64,000 bases of DNA from Stictocephala bisonia (lineage: Eukaryota > Arthropoda > Insecta > Hemiptera > Membracidae): the NCBI GenBank assembly GCA_035578905.1, contig JAQJVL010000521.1, positions 124,001 through 188,000 on the forward strand, in the 5' to 3' direction. The notes below the pieces were generated by a model. The model saw only the letters and a program-made list of their open reading frames with translations, was not told where the DNA came from and did not search any database. The position numbers and the translations under genes were made by a program. Shown here one piece after another: positions 47,225-57,195 of the stretch. Every line of letters starts with the position of its first letter. The stretch's first letter is position 1.

Positions 47225-49495
47225 CAGTAAAACCTCGCTAACTCGACAGTCCGGGTAACTCGACACTCAACAGATGGGTGCAAATTTATAATTAGCTTTC
47301 ATTATTTGTATGTTGACTCAAGAACGGTGGAAATGGCCGAGGGGGAAGGCGAGTCGATCTAGCGCGTCTTTTAGGCTGCCTCGGGTCAAAGACCCGGTCT
47401 CGTCTACCCTCGGCTAGTGGGGGGGGAAAAGTTGCTCGCTATTGTTTTCCTACCTGCTGTCGCCGCTTTCACATTCCTAACTGTTTACTGCATATTCTTT
47501 TTGTCTGCTCAATTTAGCATTGGCGGTGAATGTGATCGGTCGCTTTGTTTGTGCTAGTCGTTTTGTCGTTCTAGACAGTAAGTGTCTTTCGTCTAGTTGT
47601 GATTGAAGTGTTGAAGTTGTGAGTTTTAACAAGAAAATCGGAGACATGTCATCGCAAAAGAGGAAGCAAGTGTCTGTGTCAATGGAACTGAAATTCGATG
47701 CGTTGAAGAGACTGGAAAAGGGTGAAAATGCAAGTAAAATTGCGTTGGAGTTAAATGTCGGGCGTTCTACAGTGCTTGGTTGGGAAAAAAAACCGGAGAT
47801 TGAATCGTGGTGCTTAAAGAGAATTTGTACAGACTCAATTAAGGACAGAAAAACAATGAAATGTGCCGTACATGAAAAAGTCAGCGAGGCTTTGCATCAG
47901 TGGTTTCGTGTGCAAAGGGATAAAGGAACGCCGATATCAGGGCCTATTCTTCAAGAAAAAGCACTGAAGTTTTACGAAGAATTAAAAGAAGACGGAGATC
48001 CTGCGTTCACAGCAAGTAATGGATGGTTAGACAGGTGGAAACAGCGGTATGGTGTTAAGCAAATCTGCGGTGAAAAATTATCTGCTGACCCTGAAATTGT
48101 TGGTGAGTTTAAGAAAAGATTTCAAGAACTCATAGAAAAAGAAGGACTTACTGGTGATCAGATTTATAATTGTGATGAAAGTGGCCTAAATTATCGCATG
48201 CTCCCAGCTAAAAGTTTAGCTTTAAAAAGTGAGAAGTACGCTCCAGGTTACAAGAAAAGTAAAGAACGAGTCACTATTCTCGCGTGTAGCAATGCAACTG
48301 GAGAACACAAGTTTAAGCTTGCTATGATTGGAAAAGCAAAGAAGCCTACAATCTATGATGGAAAAGCAAACATGTAAAGTCTACAATCGATGGATTTGAT
48401 TTGCCTGTATGGTATAGGAGTCAAAATAACACATGGATGAGTGAATCAATTTTTAAAGAGTGGTTTTTCGAACAATTCATACCACAGGTTGAGCGGTTTT
48501 TGGAGAAAAAAACTCTTCCAAGAAAAGCAGTTCTTCTACTGGACAATGCCACACTACTCATCCAGACACTCAGTATTTACAGGACAAAGATATTAAGGCA
48601 ATATTTCTTCCACCTAATGTCACATCTCTCGTAGAGCCAGTGGATCAAGGCGTTCTGGCAGCTTTGAAGAAAAGATATCGACGTAAGCTACTTTCATCTT
48701 TAATATTAGGCATGGAAGAAGGTTATGACTTGTTGTCTAAGCTAAAAAAGATTGATTTACTGGACGTTATTGGCTGGTTGAATCAATGTTGGAAAGAACT
48801 AGAACCAATAACTCTTGTTCGCTCGTGGATTGGATATATCCAATCCAAATATATTTTTTGGATCATTCGGGAAATAAATTTTTGGAAAAGAGAGAGGATC
48901 ATGAAGCCTCTAATTTGATCGAACTTATGAAGAAGATTCCTGGATGTGAAGATACCGTGGAAGATGATGTCAGAGAGTGGATGGATCTAGATGGGGCCAG
49001 CGAACCACTAGGAGAAGATGAAATTATTGCTGCCGTGAAAAACCAAGGAGCAGAGAAGGAAGAAGGCGACTCAGAAGATGACACGGAGAGGAGTAATCAA
49101 GAAGAGAAGATGAGTCATAGTGACAGTGTGAAGTACCTCGAAGGAGCCTTGCGTTATTTGGAGCAACAAAGATCGTCTGCGATGGACATTTTATTCCTCC
49201 GGCGACTACGTGACGAAGCAGCCAGGTGCCGAATTCAGAAAGAATAACAATCCTCAATAAAACAATTTTTCCAACGAATTTAGTTAGTGTGTTGTAATTG
49301 TTAGACATTCAAGTTTTATTTGTGGATTGTTCAAACAGCAGCTGCATATATGTAAGTAATACATTTATGTATATACTGTAGTCAAATTCATTGTGTGTTC
49401 ATTTAGTAAAACCCATTACAATTACTGTACATTAAGTTCTGGATAACTCGACAACGTCTGGGTCCACAAAGTGTCGAATTAGCGAGGTTTTACTG
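47225..49495 (+). mobile_element. Tigger/pogo DNA transposon, 2271 bp
   Basis: The ends are CAGTAAAACCTCGCTAACTC and, inwards from the right, CAGTAAAACCTCGCTAATTC. TA flanks at 47223-47224 and 49496-49497. Removing the element restores the foldback arm AGTAGTAGTCACAAAC exactly, which proves the boundaries. The long terminal match suggests recent insertion. Confidence 0.95.
47646..49247 (+). pseudogene. Tigger/pogo transposase with three disruptions
   Basis: ATG 47646 starts a frame with an N-terminal HTH (LKFDALKRLEKGENASKIAL, GRSTVLGWEKK), a CENPB HTH (ISGPILQEKALKFYEEL, GWLDRWKQRYGV) and the first catalytic Asp in NCDESGLN. A local duplication of about 40 bp around GGAAAAGCAAA (48330-48395) shifts the frame and gives a stop at 48375. 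The frame resumes at about 48401 (WFFEQFIPQVERF, LLLDNA). A small indel in the DNA-P-T-H-P motif near 48550 shifts it again (VDQGVLAALKKRYRRKLL). An insertion of about 30 bp containing ATTGGATATATCCAAT at about 48830 is the third break. The acidic C-terminus ends at 49247. It is 45-50 percent similar by eye to the 12700 transposase. Confidence 0.85.
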
Positions 49496-49814
49496 TAGTC
49501 ACAAACACAAAATAGACACAATCTCACAAATGTTCAACACCACAGGCATTTTCTTCAGGCGAGTAGAGGAATGCTCACCTGAAGAAAATGCCTGTGGTCT
49601 TGAAAATTTGTGAGATTGTGTCTATTTTGTGTTTGTGACTACTACTCTGATGTGAGTAGAGGAATGCTCACCTGAAGAAAATGCCTGTGGTGTTGAAAAT
49701 TTGTGAGATTGTGTCTATTTTGTGTTTGTGACTACTACTCTGATGTTAGTGAACTTGTCTTTTAAGGTAAGTTTGCTGATGTCCTATCTCTCTAATATAC
49801 TGACATTATATTAA

Positions 49815-50647
49815 CACTTTGAAGCCTAAGCCCGAAGATAGATTGGGCGACGCAAACTGGCGTACTCGCCGACACCCGAGAATAGCTCGGGCGCCCATAT
49901 TTAATTCATTATATCTTTATTATCGGCATATAATCGGGTTTAGGTCATCTGAATATGTCTTTTAGTTATCTGTTATTATATTTTATCGGTCTATTAATTT
50001 TTTTTATCTACATCTGGTCTTGGATAAATAATTATCGTAACAGCTGACGTGAGACTTGGAATGAGCGCGCGCCGAGCGGTATTGTTTATGTCAGCATTGT
50101 TTATGTTGTTATATTTTGCTATTATATTTATTATATGTTATTATATTTTATCGGTCTATTATTTTTTTATCTACATCTGGTCTTGGATAAATAATTATCG
50201 TAACAGCTGACGTGAGACTTGGAATGAGCGCGCGCCGAGCGGTATTGTTTATGTCAGCATTGTTTATGTTGTTATATTTTGCTATTATATTTATTATATG
50301 TTATTATATTTAGCTTATATTATTATATTATTTATATTTAGCTTATATTAGCTTATATTATATTTAGCTTATATGTTATTATATTTTATATTATTATATG
50401 TTATTATATTTAGCTATTTTTTGTTTTACATATTTTTGTACTTATTTGTAGCTTCTGTAAAAAATAAAAAAATGTACAACACCTAAAGTTTTGCCCATCA
50501 TTGAAAAGAGAATTTTCTCCCCTTTACAAAGATATATAATATAACCTTTTTATGAAATTTATAAGGCATTTAAAATTTTTTTAATGTGAACATAAAACCC
50601 CCAGGATTCCATGCCAAACGGAGTATTAAGGCCCAGGCTTCAAAGTG
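49815..50647. mobile_element. piggyBac-like MITE in the palindrome arm, 833 bp
   Basis: TTAA at 49811-49814 and 50648-50651 flanks ends CACTTTGAAGCCTAAGCCC and, inwards from the right, CACTTTGAAGCCTGGGCC. Removing it recreates TGACATTATATTAAGAAATG, which is the reverse complement of the intact arm at 47031-47156. Near the left end two hairpin-like motifs (CCCGAAGATAGATTGGGCG and CCCGAGAATAGCTCGGGCG) recur, again matching the palindrome-array layout of the other piggyBac-like MITEs. A 163-bp tandem duplication (CAGCTGACGTGAGACTTGG at 50041 and 50204) and AT-rich TTATATTTAGC repeats fill the middle. Confidence 0.92.
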
Positions 50648-50651
50648 TTAA

Positions 50652-50763
50652 GAAATGGCCTTAATTGTAACAAACAATACATCATCACAATGGACATTTC
50701 TTAAGAATACAAGGATCAGATTTTTAAATTTATGTACAATATGGCTTTATTATTATGATTACT
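50652..50763. repeat. Right arm of the nested palindrome
   Basis: This is the reverse complement of most of 47031-47156 (the remaining 14 bases are at 49801-49814). Near-identity over 126 bp indicates a recent or gene-converted inverted duplication. Confidence 0.9.
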
Positions 50764-51114
50764 ATATATATATTTATTTATTCTTTCTAATGCATGTATA
50801 TGAATTTGATTTGTTAGACAATACATTGATGGGGACATTTCTGTTGACCATTTTAGCTACTTCTTCCACATAATTGAATTAGCTGAGAAAGTTTTTTATT
50901 TGTTTAGAATCAGTAATGAATGATTTACTTCTGCACAGCAAGGTCGGAAAACTCCAGAATACATTTAGAATCAGTAGCAATGATCACAGCAAGGTATTTA
51001 ATATACATTGCTACAGTGTGTGCCTGCCTCAGACTAAACACTTAGAGAAACTGTTTAGCCATACATTAGACAATGTGCTGTTACAGTTAGATATGCTACA
51101 ACCCCAGTATTGAC
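50764..51114. other. Intronic sequence
   Basis: No gene is supported. The plus-strand ORFs at 50655-50873 and 50916-51113 are not conserved with anything recognisable; the first is the mirror image of the palindrome arm. Confidence 0.4.
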
Positions 51115-51189
51115 CTTGGTTGGGTCTTCAAGATCGTCAGCTGGATGAGATCCACTTGCATTTGCTTCACTCTGTCTACTCACTCCAGC
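51115..51189 (-). CDS. TMEM165: TMEM165 linker exon (candidate cassette B)
   Basis: The acceptor TTATGTAACAG precedes 75 bases in phase 0 encoding AGVSRQSEANASGSHPADDL and then EDPTK, with donor ACCAAG|GTCAAT. The peptide is hydrophilic and acidic like the linker exon at 36375-36467, and shares its acceptor, first codon, final Lys and weak GTCA donor. With phase 0 at both ends it can be included or skipped without shifting the frame. Assignment rests on splice signals, phase and position between firm TMEM165 exons. Confidence 0.65.
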
Positions 51190-51590
51190 CTGTTACATAA
51201 CATACTAAAATCATTAAATCAATTAACTTTGTAAAATTTACCTTCATTTAACACATTTTAATTACTAACATTCAAAGGAATATATCATTGTATGATGCAT
51301 ACTACTAAACAATTGTAGTTTTTAAGTCTTTTTTTTTTAAGTTTTTAAGTTTTTAAGTTTTTAAAATGTTTTATTACAAAACTAAAATTATTTGTAATAT
51401 CAAGAAGATACATTGAAAAGATATATACATTTAACCATTACTGAACTATTTTTAAATCTATGTTTTTGTCCAGAGTTATATAACCATATAAATATACATA
51501 AATGTATACTACAATCTGATTAGATTAAAAATAATTATTAATAAACAACGTTAAAGTATCTTAACAATTACATTTGCAGGTTCAATATAT
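51190..51590. other. Intronic sequence
   Basis: This holds only AT-rich text with a short TTTTTAAG repeat run at about 51328-51365. Confidence 0.4.
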
Positions 51591-51939
51591 TTAAGAGTGT
51601 GCAGTTAGTCGCCATGTTGGATTTATTACGACAAGATCGATGTTAAACGGAGTACAGCACTGTGACTTAACGAGTTGTCGGAAAATTATAACTTTTACAT
51701 TGTTTGAAAGAGCATAAAAGGTACTTCTAAAAAATTGTGATTGTTCATTTGCTAATCATAACCAAATACACAAAATTCAAATTAAACTAAAAAAACTAAA
51801 AAGTTGATTCTCTAGTAATACACTCTAACAAATTATATAAAAATTATAATTTTCTGACAAGTCGTCTAGTCAAGATGCCGTTCCCCATTTAACATTGCTC
51901 TAATGAGAATAAATCCAATATGGCTACTACCACTCTTAA
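51591..51939. mobile_element. Diverged long-inverted-repeat MITE, 349 bp
   Basis: The left arm TTAAGAGTGTGCAGTTAGTC continues with GCCATGTTGGATTTATT and TTGTCGGAAAATTATAA. The right end carries the complementary TTATAATTTTCTGACAA, AATAAATCCAATATGGC and CACTCTTAA. Arms are about 130 bp with many mismatches, so it is old. No target duplication is obvious. It lies about 50 bp downstream, in transcript order, of the TMEM165 microexon. Confidence 0.7.
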
Positions 51940-51985
51940 TCGATTAATGCTCAATTTATAAGACTTTGTATTATGTATTAAATAC

Positions 51986-52024
51986 CTGTTGAGAAGATAA
52001 AGCTGGTCCTCCTACAGGCAAAAT
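51986..52024 (-). CDS. TMEM165: TMEM165 candidate microexon, 39 nt
   Basis: TTATATCTCTTTAG (acceptor) precedes 39 bases in phase 0 encoding ILPVGGPALSSQQ, then CAG|GTATTT (donor). Phase 0 at both ends matches the exons on either side, so the frame is kept whether or not it is used. The short Gly/Pro/Ser-rich peptide would extend the cytosolic linker. The evidence is splice signals and phase only. Confidence 0.5.
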
Positions 52025-52875
52025 CTAAAGAGATATAACATACAGAATGTGTGAAGAATACACAAACACAACAACAAACAAGCCACAACACAGTCAAAAT
52101 GAATTAGTGAAATGTAGTACATGAGTGATTGGTTGGTTAGTGGAAATGTTAGTAGATAACCTTTTCCCACAACTAACGGCATGATTTGTAGGCGCCAAAC
52201 AAACCATGTCGACGTTGAAGGAAAAGGAACAAGCACAGCACTTTTGAAGGGCAAAAAATCCAAGTCATTATATCAAAACTAGATTAGACAGGACTAAATG
52301 GTTGAATTAACATCTAAACTTAACAGACTACAAGTTTCTATTGTCGGAAAAAAAGTGTTTTAATAAAAAAACACAACAACACCTGGTACATCAAAGAGTA
52401 TAATGTTTGTAAATTAAGCACATTTATAAATAATGAAGGCTGGCAGATTTTTTAGGTCTTTGATATTTTAGATATACTGGTATTTGATAATTAATTAACC
52501 AGCAAATTATGGTACAATTTAAGTTTGTATTCTGTAAAACAAAATTTAAAACCAAGTTATATTGAAAATAACATATCCAACTTGAACATTTATTTGAATA
52601 CCAAACTTCTTACCAGCAAAAATATCAGTATTACTTAATCAATACTGAATAAATTACAAATCAACAATGATTACCATCAGTTACTGTGCTAATCAAAATT
52701 GTTATGTATGGAGGAACATATTTTAAGCTTCATTACTACATAAAGTATAATCTTTTACTCTATGTTGAATAGTAATATTTTAAATAAACAAAATGAAGCA
52801 AAGTTCTGGTTAACTAATCGATAATTTCCTTTAGTTTCGAGTACAAATGTTGCTTCTCCAAAGTCAGAGTGTTAC
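52025..52875. other. Intronic sequence
   Basis: No exon, repeat end or RNA motif recognised. The ORF at 52012-52263 (minus) overlaps the microexon in another frame and is not supported. Confidence 0.4.
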
Positions 52876-53051
52876 CTGGTCTTCCCGCTTTCGCAAGTCT
52901 TGCTGAACCTCTTCCATCTCCTCCTGGGCACCTCCCGGAGACATGTGGAATCCTTCCCACAGCATCTTGATCCCGAAAATGGCGAATAAAGCAGTTGATG
53001 CATAGTACACGATGTAACGAGGGATCACTGTTGCCAGCCATCCAAATAGCA
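52876..53051 (-). CDS. TMEM165: TMEM165 exon (TM3 region and start of linker)
   Basis: The acceptor TATGTTTTAG is followed by (V)LFGWLATVIPRYIVYYAST, then ALFAIFGIKMLWEGFHMSPG and GAQEEMEEVQQDLRKREDQ. This aligns with the vertebrate stretch running from VLFGYATTVIPR through LFAIFGIRML to QEELEEVQAELKK. It forms the third transmembrane helix and the beginning of the charged cytosolic linker. It is 176 bp, beginning with two bases that complete a Val codon from an upstream exon not present in the window, and ending in phase 0 at CAG|GTAACA. It is the most 5' exon of the gene that I can find here. Confidence 0.95.
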
Positions 53052-53500
53052 CTAAAACATACCAGTACTTGAAATGAGTATTTTTTAAAATTACACATTA
53101 TTATTAAACAAACACCTGTTTGAAAGTTGTATTTCCTTTGAATATGAAACAAATACAATTCAGACACTGGTCGGTGTACATGAAATTACTGGACTCTATA
53201 AAGCAAAACAATATATGAGTTGTTAAATTTTATATGATATATATAAAAGTTAAATTTTCATAACTAGATTCATTGTCAGAGGCCTTTCTGCAATCATAAA
53301 GTAAAACAAAATTGGACAGTTGTTATAATTTCTAAAAATCTAGCCTTTGAACATAAACAACCTTTCTATTTTCTATAATTATCTACTCTACACATTAGAA
53401 CCAAGCGTCAAGTATAGACTTTCAATCCAAATACGAACTAAACACTTTTTTTAATCAATCTTTTGTGTTTTTTTTCTAAAAAGTTTTACTAGCTAACTGG
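53052..53500. other. Intronic sequence
   Basis: No feature recognised. The next upstream TMEM165 exon (first E-L-G-D-K-T motif) was searched for by eye to base 64000 and not found. Confidence 0.4.
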
Positions 53501-53718
53501 ATCTGTACAAAGTAGATCTTTTGCGCAACAGGCCTAGAAGAGCCAATGAGCGGTGGAGGGCTTTTGTGGCCGAGAAGTGTGGGCCAGCATATCAAGTTCT
53601 GTCTGTCATTGTTTCAGTTTCCAAGATCATGATTTTCTAAACACCCACCACGGGTAATCAAACCTCACGACCTCATGCTCTCGAGGCTAGTGCTTTTCAC
53701 TTGGCTACAGGGCCTGTA
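53501..53718 (-). repeat. tRNA-derived SINE
   Basis: Minus-strand sequence begins CAGGCCCTGTAGCCAAGTG, with an A-box-like part (TAGCCAAGTG). A B-box-like GGTTTGATTACCC follows about 40 bases later, then about 140 bp of unrelated tail. The acceptor stem does not pair, so it is not a functional tRNA. A second B-box-like motif (GGATTCAACCC) lies at about 53778. Confidence 0.5.
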
Positions 53719-54989
53719 CACCTGTATATTAACTTCATTCAATTATTCAAGAAACTTCCTGACCATTAGCTTGAGGGGATTCAACCCTTGAATCCTGCAC
53801 TCCAACAATCATTATTCTTTTTTTAAATATGAGTTACTTGTAAAACAAATGGGATTTCAAGTTCTTTATTATAAATCTGCAGACATTTTATTTCTACACC
53901 TGATAAAAATATATGGATGTACCCAGGCAGAGTTAAATTAAAAATAACAAGTACTCTATAATACTTACTGAAATCAGTTGTCTATTTTAATTGATATAAT
54001 AAAAATATTTCTAAACTGTACTTGTCCGATTTAATAATTATTGCAGAATGGCCGTATAAACATTAATCTAAATTCTCAAGAAATTGGTTGATTAGTAAGT
54101 AAAAGAAGGAATTTCTTTTTGTATTTAGCAGGATCACTACAACAGTATAACCTTTGTATGTTTTGGAAGTTAATTTTTTGACATTAAGTCCATTTTTCTC
54201 AATTAATTTGATTAAGATTTTATACCAATTATTTTGGTATTCTAAGATAGTAGTTGAAAGGTTCTCAGCACAATCTCAATCACAGACATAAAATTTTGAA
54301 TGAGATCAGCTGGTAACCAAGGGCGGTTCATTTGTCATTGGGCTAATAGTTAATAACACTTCCTAGGGAACAGTCAACCTTAATTGTAACAAAGACATTT
54401 CCTCATTTACATACATCACAATATTTGATATTGAAATCCATATTTGCCCAAATCTTGATTATCAGCATGTAAGAATAAATAAATGTTTATACTACATAAC
54501 GTTAATTATTTAAAATGTAGTGAACAATAAATAAATTGTGTAAAATTACTCCATTTCAGAACCATCCCAGGTTTGATCAATACCTTACAATGTCTGACCA
54601 ATGACAGTATACAGACCTTGTATCTCAGTAAAAAGGCTGTAAGAATGAGCGTGTTTATTAGTTTCGCTTGAACAAAGTAAATATAATATCCAATTGTGTG
54701 AACTTGGACTGACCTCCCCTACGTTCTATACTGTGTTGCTGCAGTCATCATTGTTGTTGCACTGTCTAGGTCATGCTTTGTTCCTCCTGAGGTCATTAGT
54801 AAACTTAGTGACAATCTTGGAACACTGATTGATGATTGATTCAGCGTCAGATTTCCAATTTAAAAGCCATTTTTAACCAAATTCTAAATGCATATAGAAA
54901 TTCCTTTTTAACGTGTTAGATTTTATGTAAAAATAGAAATTTTAAAAAGTAAACCGATGGATTTGAATTTAGAACTGGTGAAAACATGT
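53719..54989. other. Non-coding sequence
   Basis: Apart from a possible second SINE remnant (about 53740-53815), nothing is recognised. Confidence 0.4.
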
Positions 54990-55740
54990 CATCCAAATAG
55001 ACACAGTGAAGATAAATGAACATCATAAAGACATAGTAAAAGAATTCAAGTATTTATGAGAAGTCATACAATACAATGGGAAAGAAAAAAGAACATGGGA
55101 GGAACGAACAATAAAATTAGCAAAAGCACAACAACTTACAAAGAACACATACCACAAAAAATGTTTTATCAATAAACACAAAACTACAAACGCTACAAAA
55201 CAGAAGTACAACCTGAAGTAACATATTGTTGTGAGACAATAATTAAGCTCCACCAGAAAAATCAAATTGACAAAACACAAAAAATAGAGACGTATAATCA
55301 GAACATGCATAAATTAAAAAAAAAAAAAAAAAACACTATACTGAAGAAAGTTGCAGACTGATACCCAACAATGCAGTATATAAAGAAATAGAACCAATAA
55401 CAGACTATATAAGAAAACATTCTTACTTTGGACATATTTTAAGAATGCTAGAAGATGGAATAACGAAAAGAATAATTACAAGTATGTGTGGGAAAAAACA
55501 GCTAATTGGATAAAAGAAATAAAAAAGGACATAATACAAGTACTTGGCCTATCAATAGATGATCTTATCTACGAAACAGAAAAACAAGAATCCTAAAAGG
55601 CAGAGATATTAGATTCAACAAAAGACAAGATAATAGGTCAACATGCATACATGTGTTTTCAGATCAAACAAGAAAAGAAATATCTGAAAGAATGAAAGAA
55701 TATTGGAGAAAGTTAAAGGAGAAGAATACAAAAAGCAATA
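54990..55740 (+). pseudogene. LINE reverse transcriptase C-terminal remnant
   Basis: Shifting plus-strand frames give EFKYL..VIQYNGKEKRTWEE, then AKAQQLTKNTYHKK, then (after an 18-base A run at about 55316) KEIEPITDYIRKH, FGHILRM and QTRKEISERMKEYWRKLK. This is the thumb and C-terminal layout of RTE/CR1-type LINEs (FKYLG...RRL.W.GHI.RM). Frameshifts are frequent. The catalytic RT core is not present. Confidence 0.6.
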
Positions 55741-55989
55741 ACCAAAAATTACTAAAGTTGTCCAATCCAATCGTGACCGTAAAAGCAACAAAATTAAAAA
55801 AAAAAATTGGGTGTGCGTCGGACCACACGGTGGAAGTTATACTTCTTTGGCCATTCTCATACAACCACTCACGCACACAAACAGACAGGATATATAAATG
55901 AAATATAAGACATTTTTCAATATTATTCAATATATTTATCTTCAATATATTATACATGACTTCATTATTATAATATACACCTATATTAT

Positions 55990-56520
55990 CATCATCAGTA
56001 ATTTCTTCTATAATCATTCTTTCATCTTGCTCATTTCCTGGTTGGTCATTAGATATCGTACTGTATTCCAAGAAAGACACAGTTGGCTTATGATAACTAA
56101 AGTAACTAACATATATTCTAGACTCAAACTTTTCAAGATATCTACTAAATACAGCATCAATGGTCGTTCCGTATCCGTCGTACCTTGATTCTTGTCATTC
56201 GACATTACCAAGTCTAGTTTGTCTTTTAGAAAATGTATCAATGGCTCTCTTTGTTCATCGGAAAAATTGATGTTGAAATCCCCGCTCATTATCATTGGGA
56301 TTTCATGAAAATTTTCATCGAGCAGTGCGGAACCTTCTCTGGTATAAATTAAGAAATTTTGGTGTATGAACTTAATGATCTGTTTTACAGTTTTACCGGG
56401 AGAGATGTATAGCGCCACAACTATGAATTCTGTTTTTAGTAGATATGCCCACATCATCAATGACCATTTGTGGGCTTTCTTCATCACGGTCTTTGTGCTC
56501 GAACTCGGAATCTGTACCAT
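55990..56520 (-). pseudogene. Helentron-type endonuclease fragment
   Basis: The minus strand encodes IVVALYISPGKTVKQIIKFI, EGSALLDENFHEIPMIMSGD, FNINFSDEQREPLIHFLKDK and LDLVMSNDKNQGTTD. This is the YISP...P.I.SGDFN.NF...GTT.D pattern of the APE-like endonuclease domain fused to Pif1-type helicases in Helentron elements of insects. A frameshift near 56090-56130 moves the final SYHKPTVSF-like block and an acidic tail (NEQDERMIIEEITDDD) to another frame. It might instead be a free-standing APE-type LINE endonuclease, but the wording fits Helentrons better. Confidence 0.65.
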
Positions 56521-57037
56521 TATTTGGATGTGGTACCCCTATTTCAGTATCAGATTCCGATGTATTTTCCGTTGTCAACAAATTGGAGTGTCCTTCATCC
56601 ATTCTTGGCGGGTCCTAACAAAGAATTAAAAATTAAAAAAGAAAGGTATTTTTGGATTGTAATTATGGTATATAAAAACCAACAAACCAAAATAACTTTA
56701 AAAAAATAAGATATGCATTATATTTAGGGCGAATTGCCTAGAAGAATTAATGAAAGTCCAAATAGACCTATAATTGAGGCCGGTTAACTATAAATAATTG
56801 ATATAACCCAAGAAACAAATCATTGAAACGCCATCAATACTTCACCAAAATAATTTAAAATATATCAAAATATTATTCAAAAACCACCAAAAACTCAGAC
56901 ATAAATCAAAACTCAAACTATCAAAACACTGAGGCACATGACACATCAACGAATATAAGAAACCTACTGATGCTATCCGGCAACCACAATCATATACACA
57001 GGTCTGGACATGGGCAGTGGAGGGGGTAAATCTTATT

Positions 57038-57195
57038 GAAGCCGGGATTAGTAATTCCTAGCTTAGCCACCAGCGGCGCTGCAAGACAGTAGTGTCGTCG
57101 AAATGAATCAGTGTATGTATATATTGTGGATTCGGTGACCCTACTGTCTTGCAGCGCTATCGGTGTTGAAACTTGGTACTGTTAATTCCGGCTTC
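57038..57195. mobile_element. Hairpin MITE, 158 bp
   Basis: The ends GAAGCCGGGATTA and (inwards from the right) GAAGCCGGAATTA continue into arms of about 60 bp that share CGCTGCAAGACAGTAG. The spacer is about 30 bp of TGTATGTATATA-like sequence. No target duplication could be identified. Confidence 0.75.

Larger units (their letters stand above)
47157..49800. mobile_element. Foldback element copy 3, carrying a Tigger insertion
   Basis: The left arm (GTATATTAGAGAGATAGG...) runs to 47224 and continues after the Tigger at 49498. The turn is near 49560-49580. The right arm follows to CCTATCTCTCTAATATAC at 49783-49800. A segment of about 80-90 bp of the right arm, starting TGAGTAGAGGAATGCTCACC, is present twice in tandem. 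Unlike copies 1 and 2 it lacks the TTAGGTTAAAG tail, and it sits exactly at the centre of the 47031-50763 palindrome. Confidence 0.82.

Noticed and set aside
52814..53167. 117-codon minus-strand ORF across the TMEM165 exon
   Set aside because: Wrong frame; the frame reading LFGWLATVIPR with correct splice sites is the coding one.
53640..53718. Functional tRNA gene on the minus strand
   Set aside because: A- and B-box-like motifs are present but acceptor and anticodon stems do not pair; a SINE is more likely.
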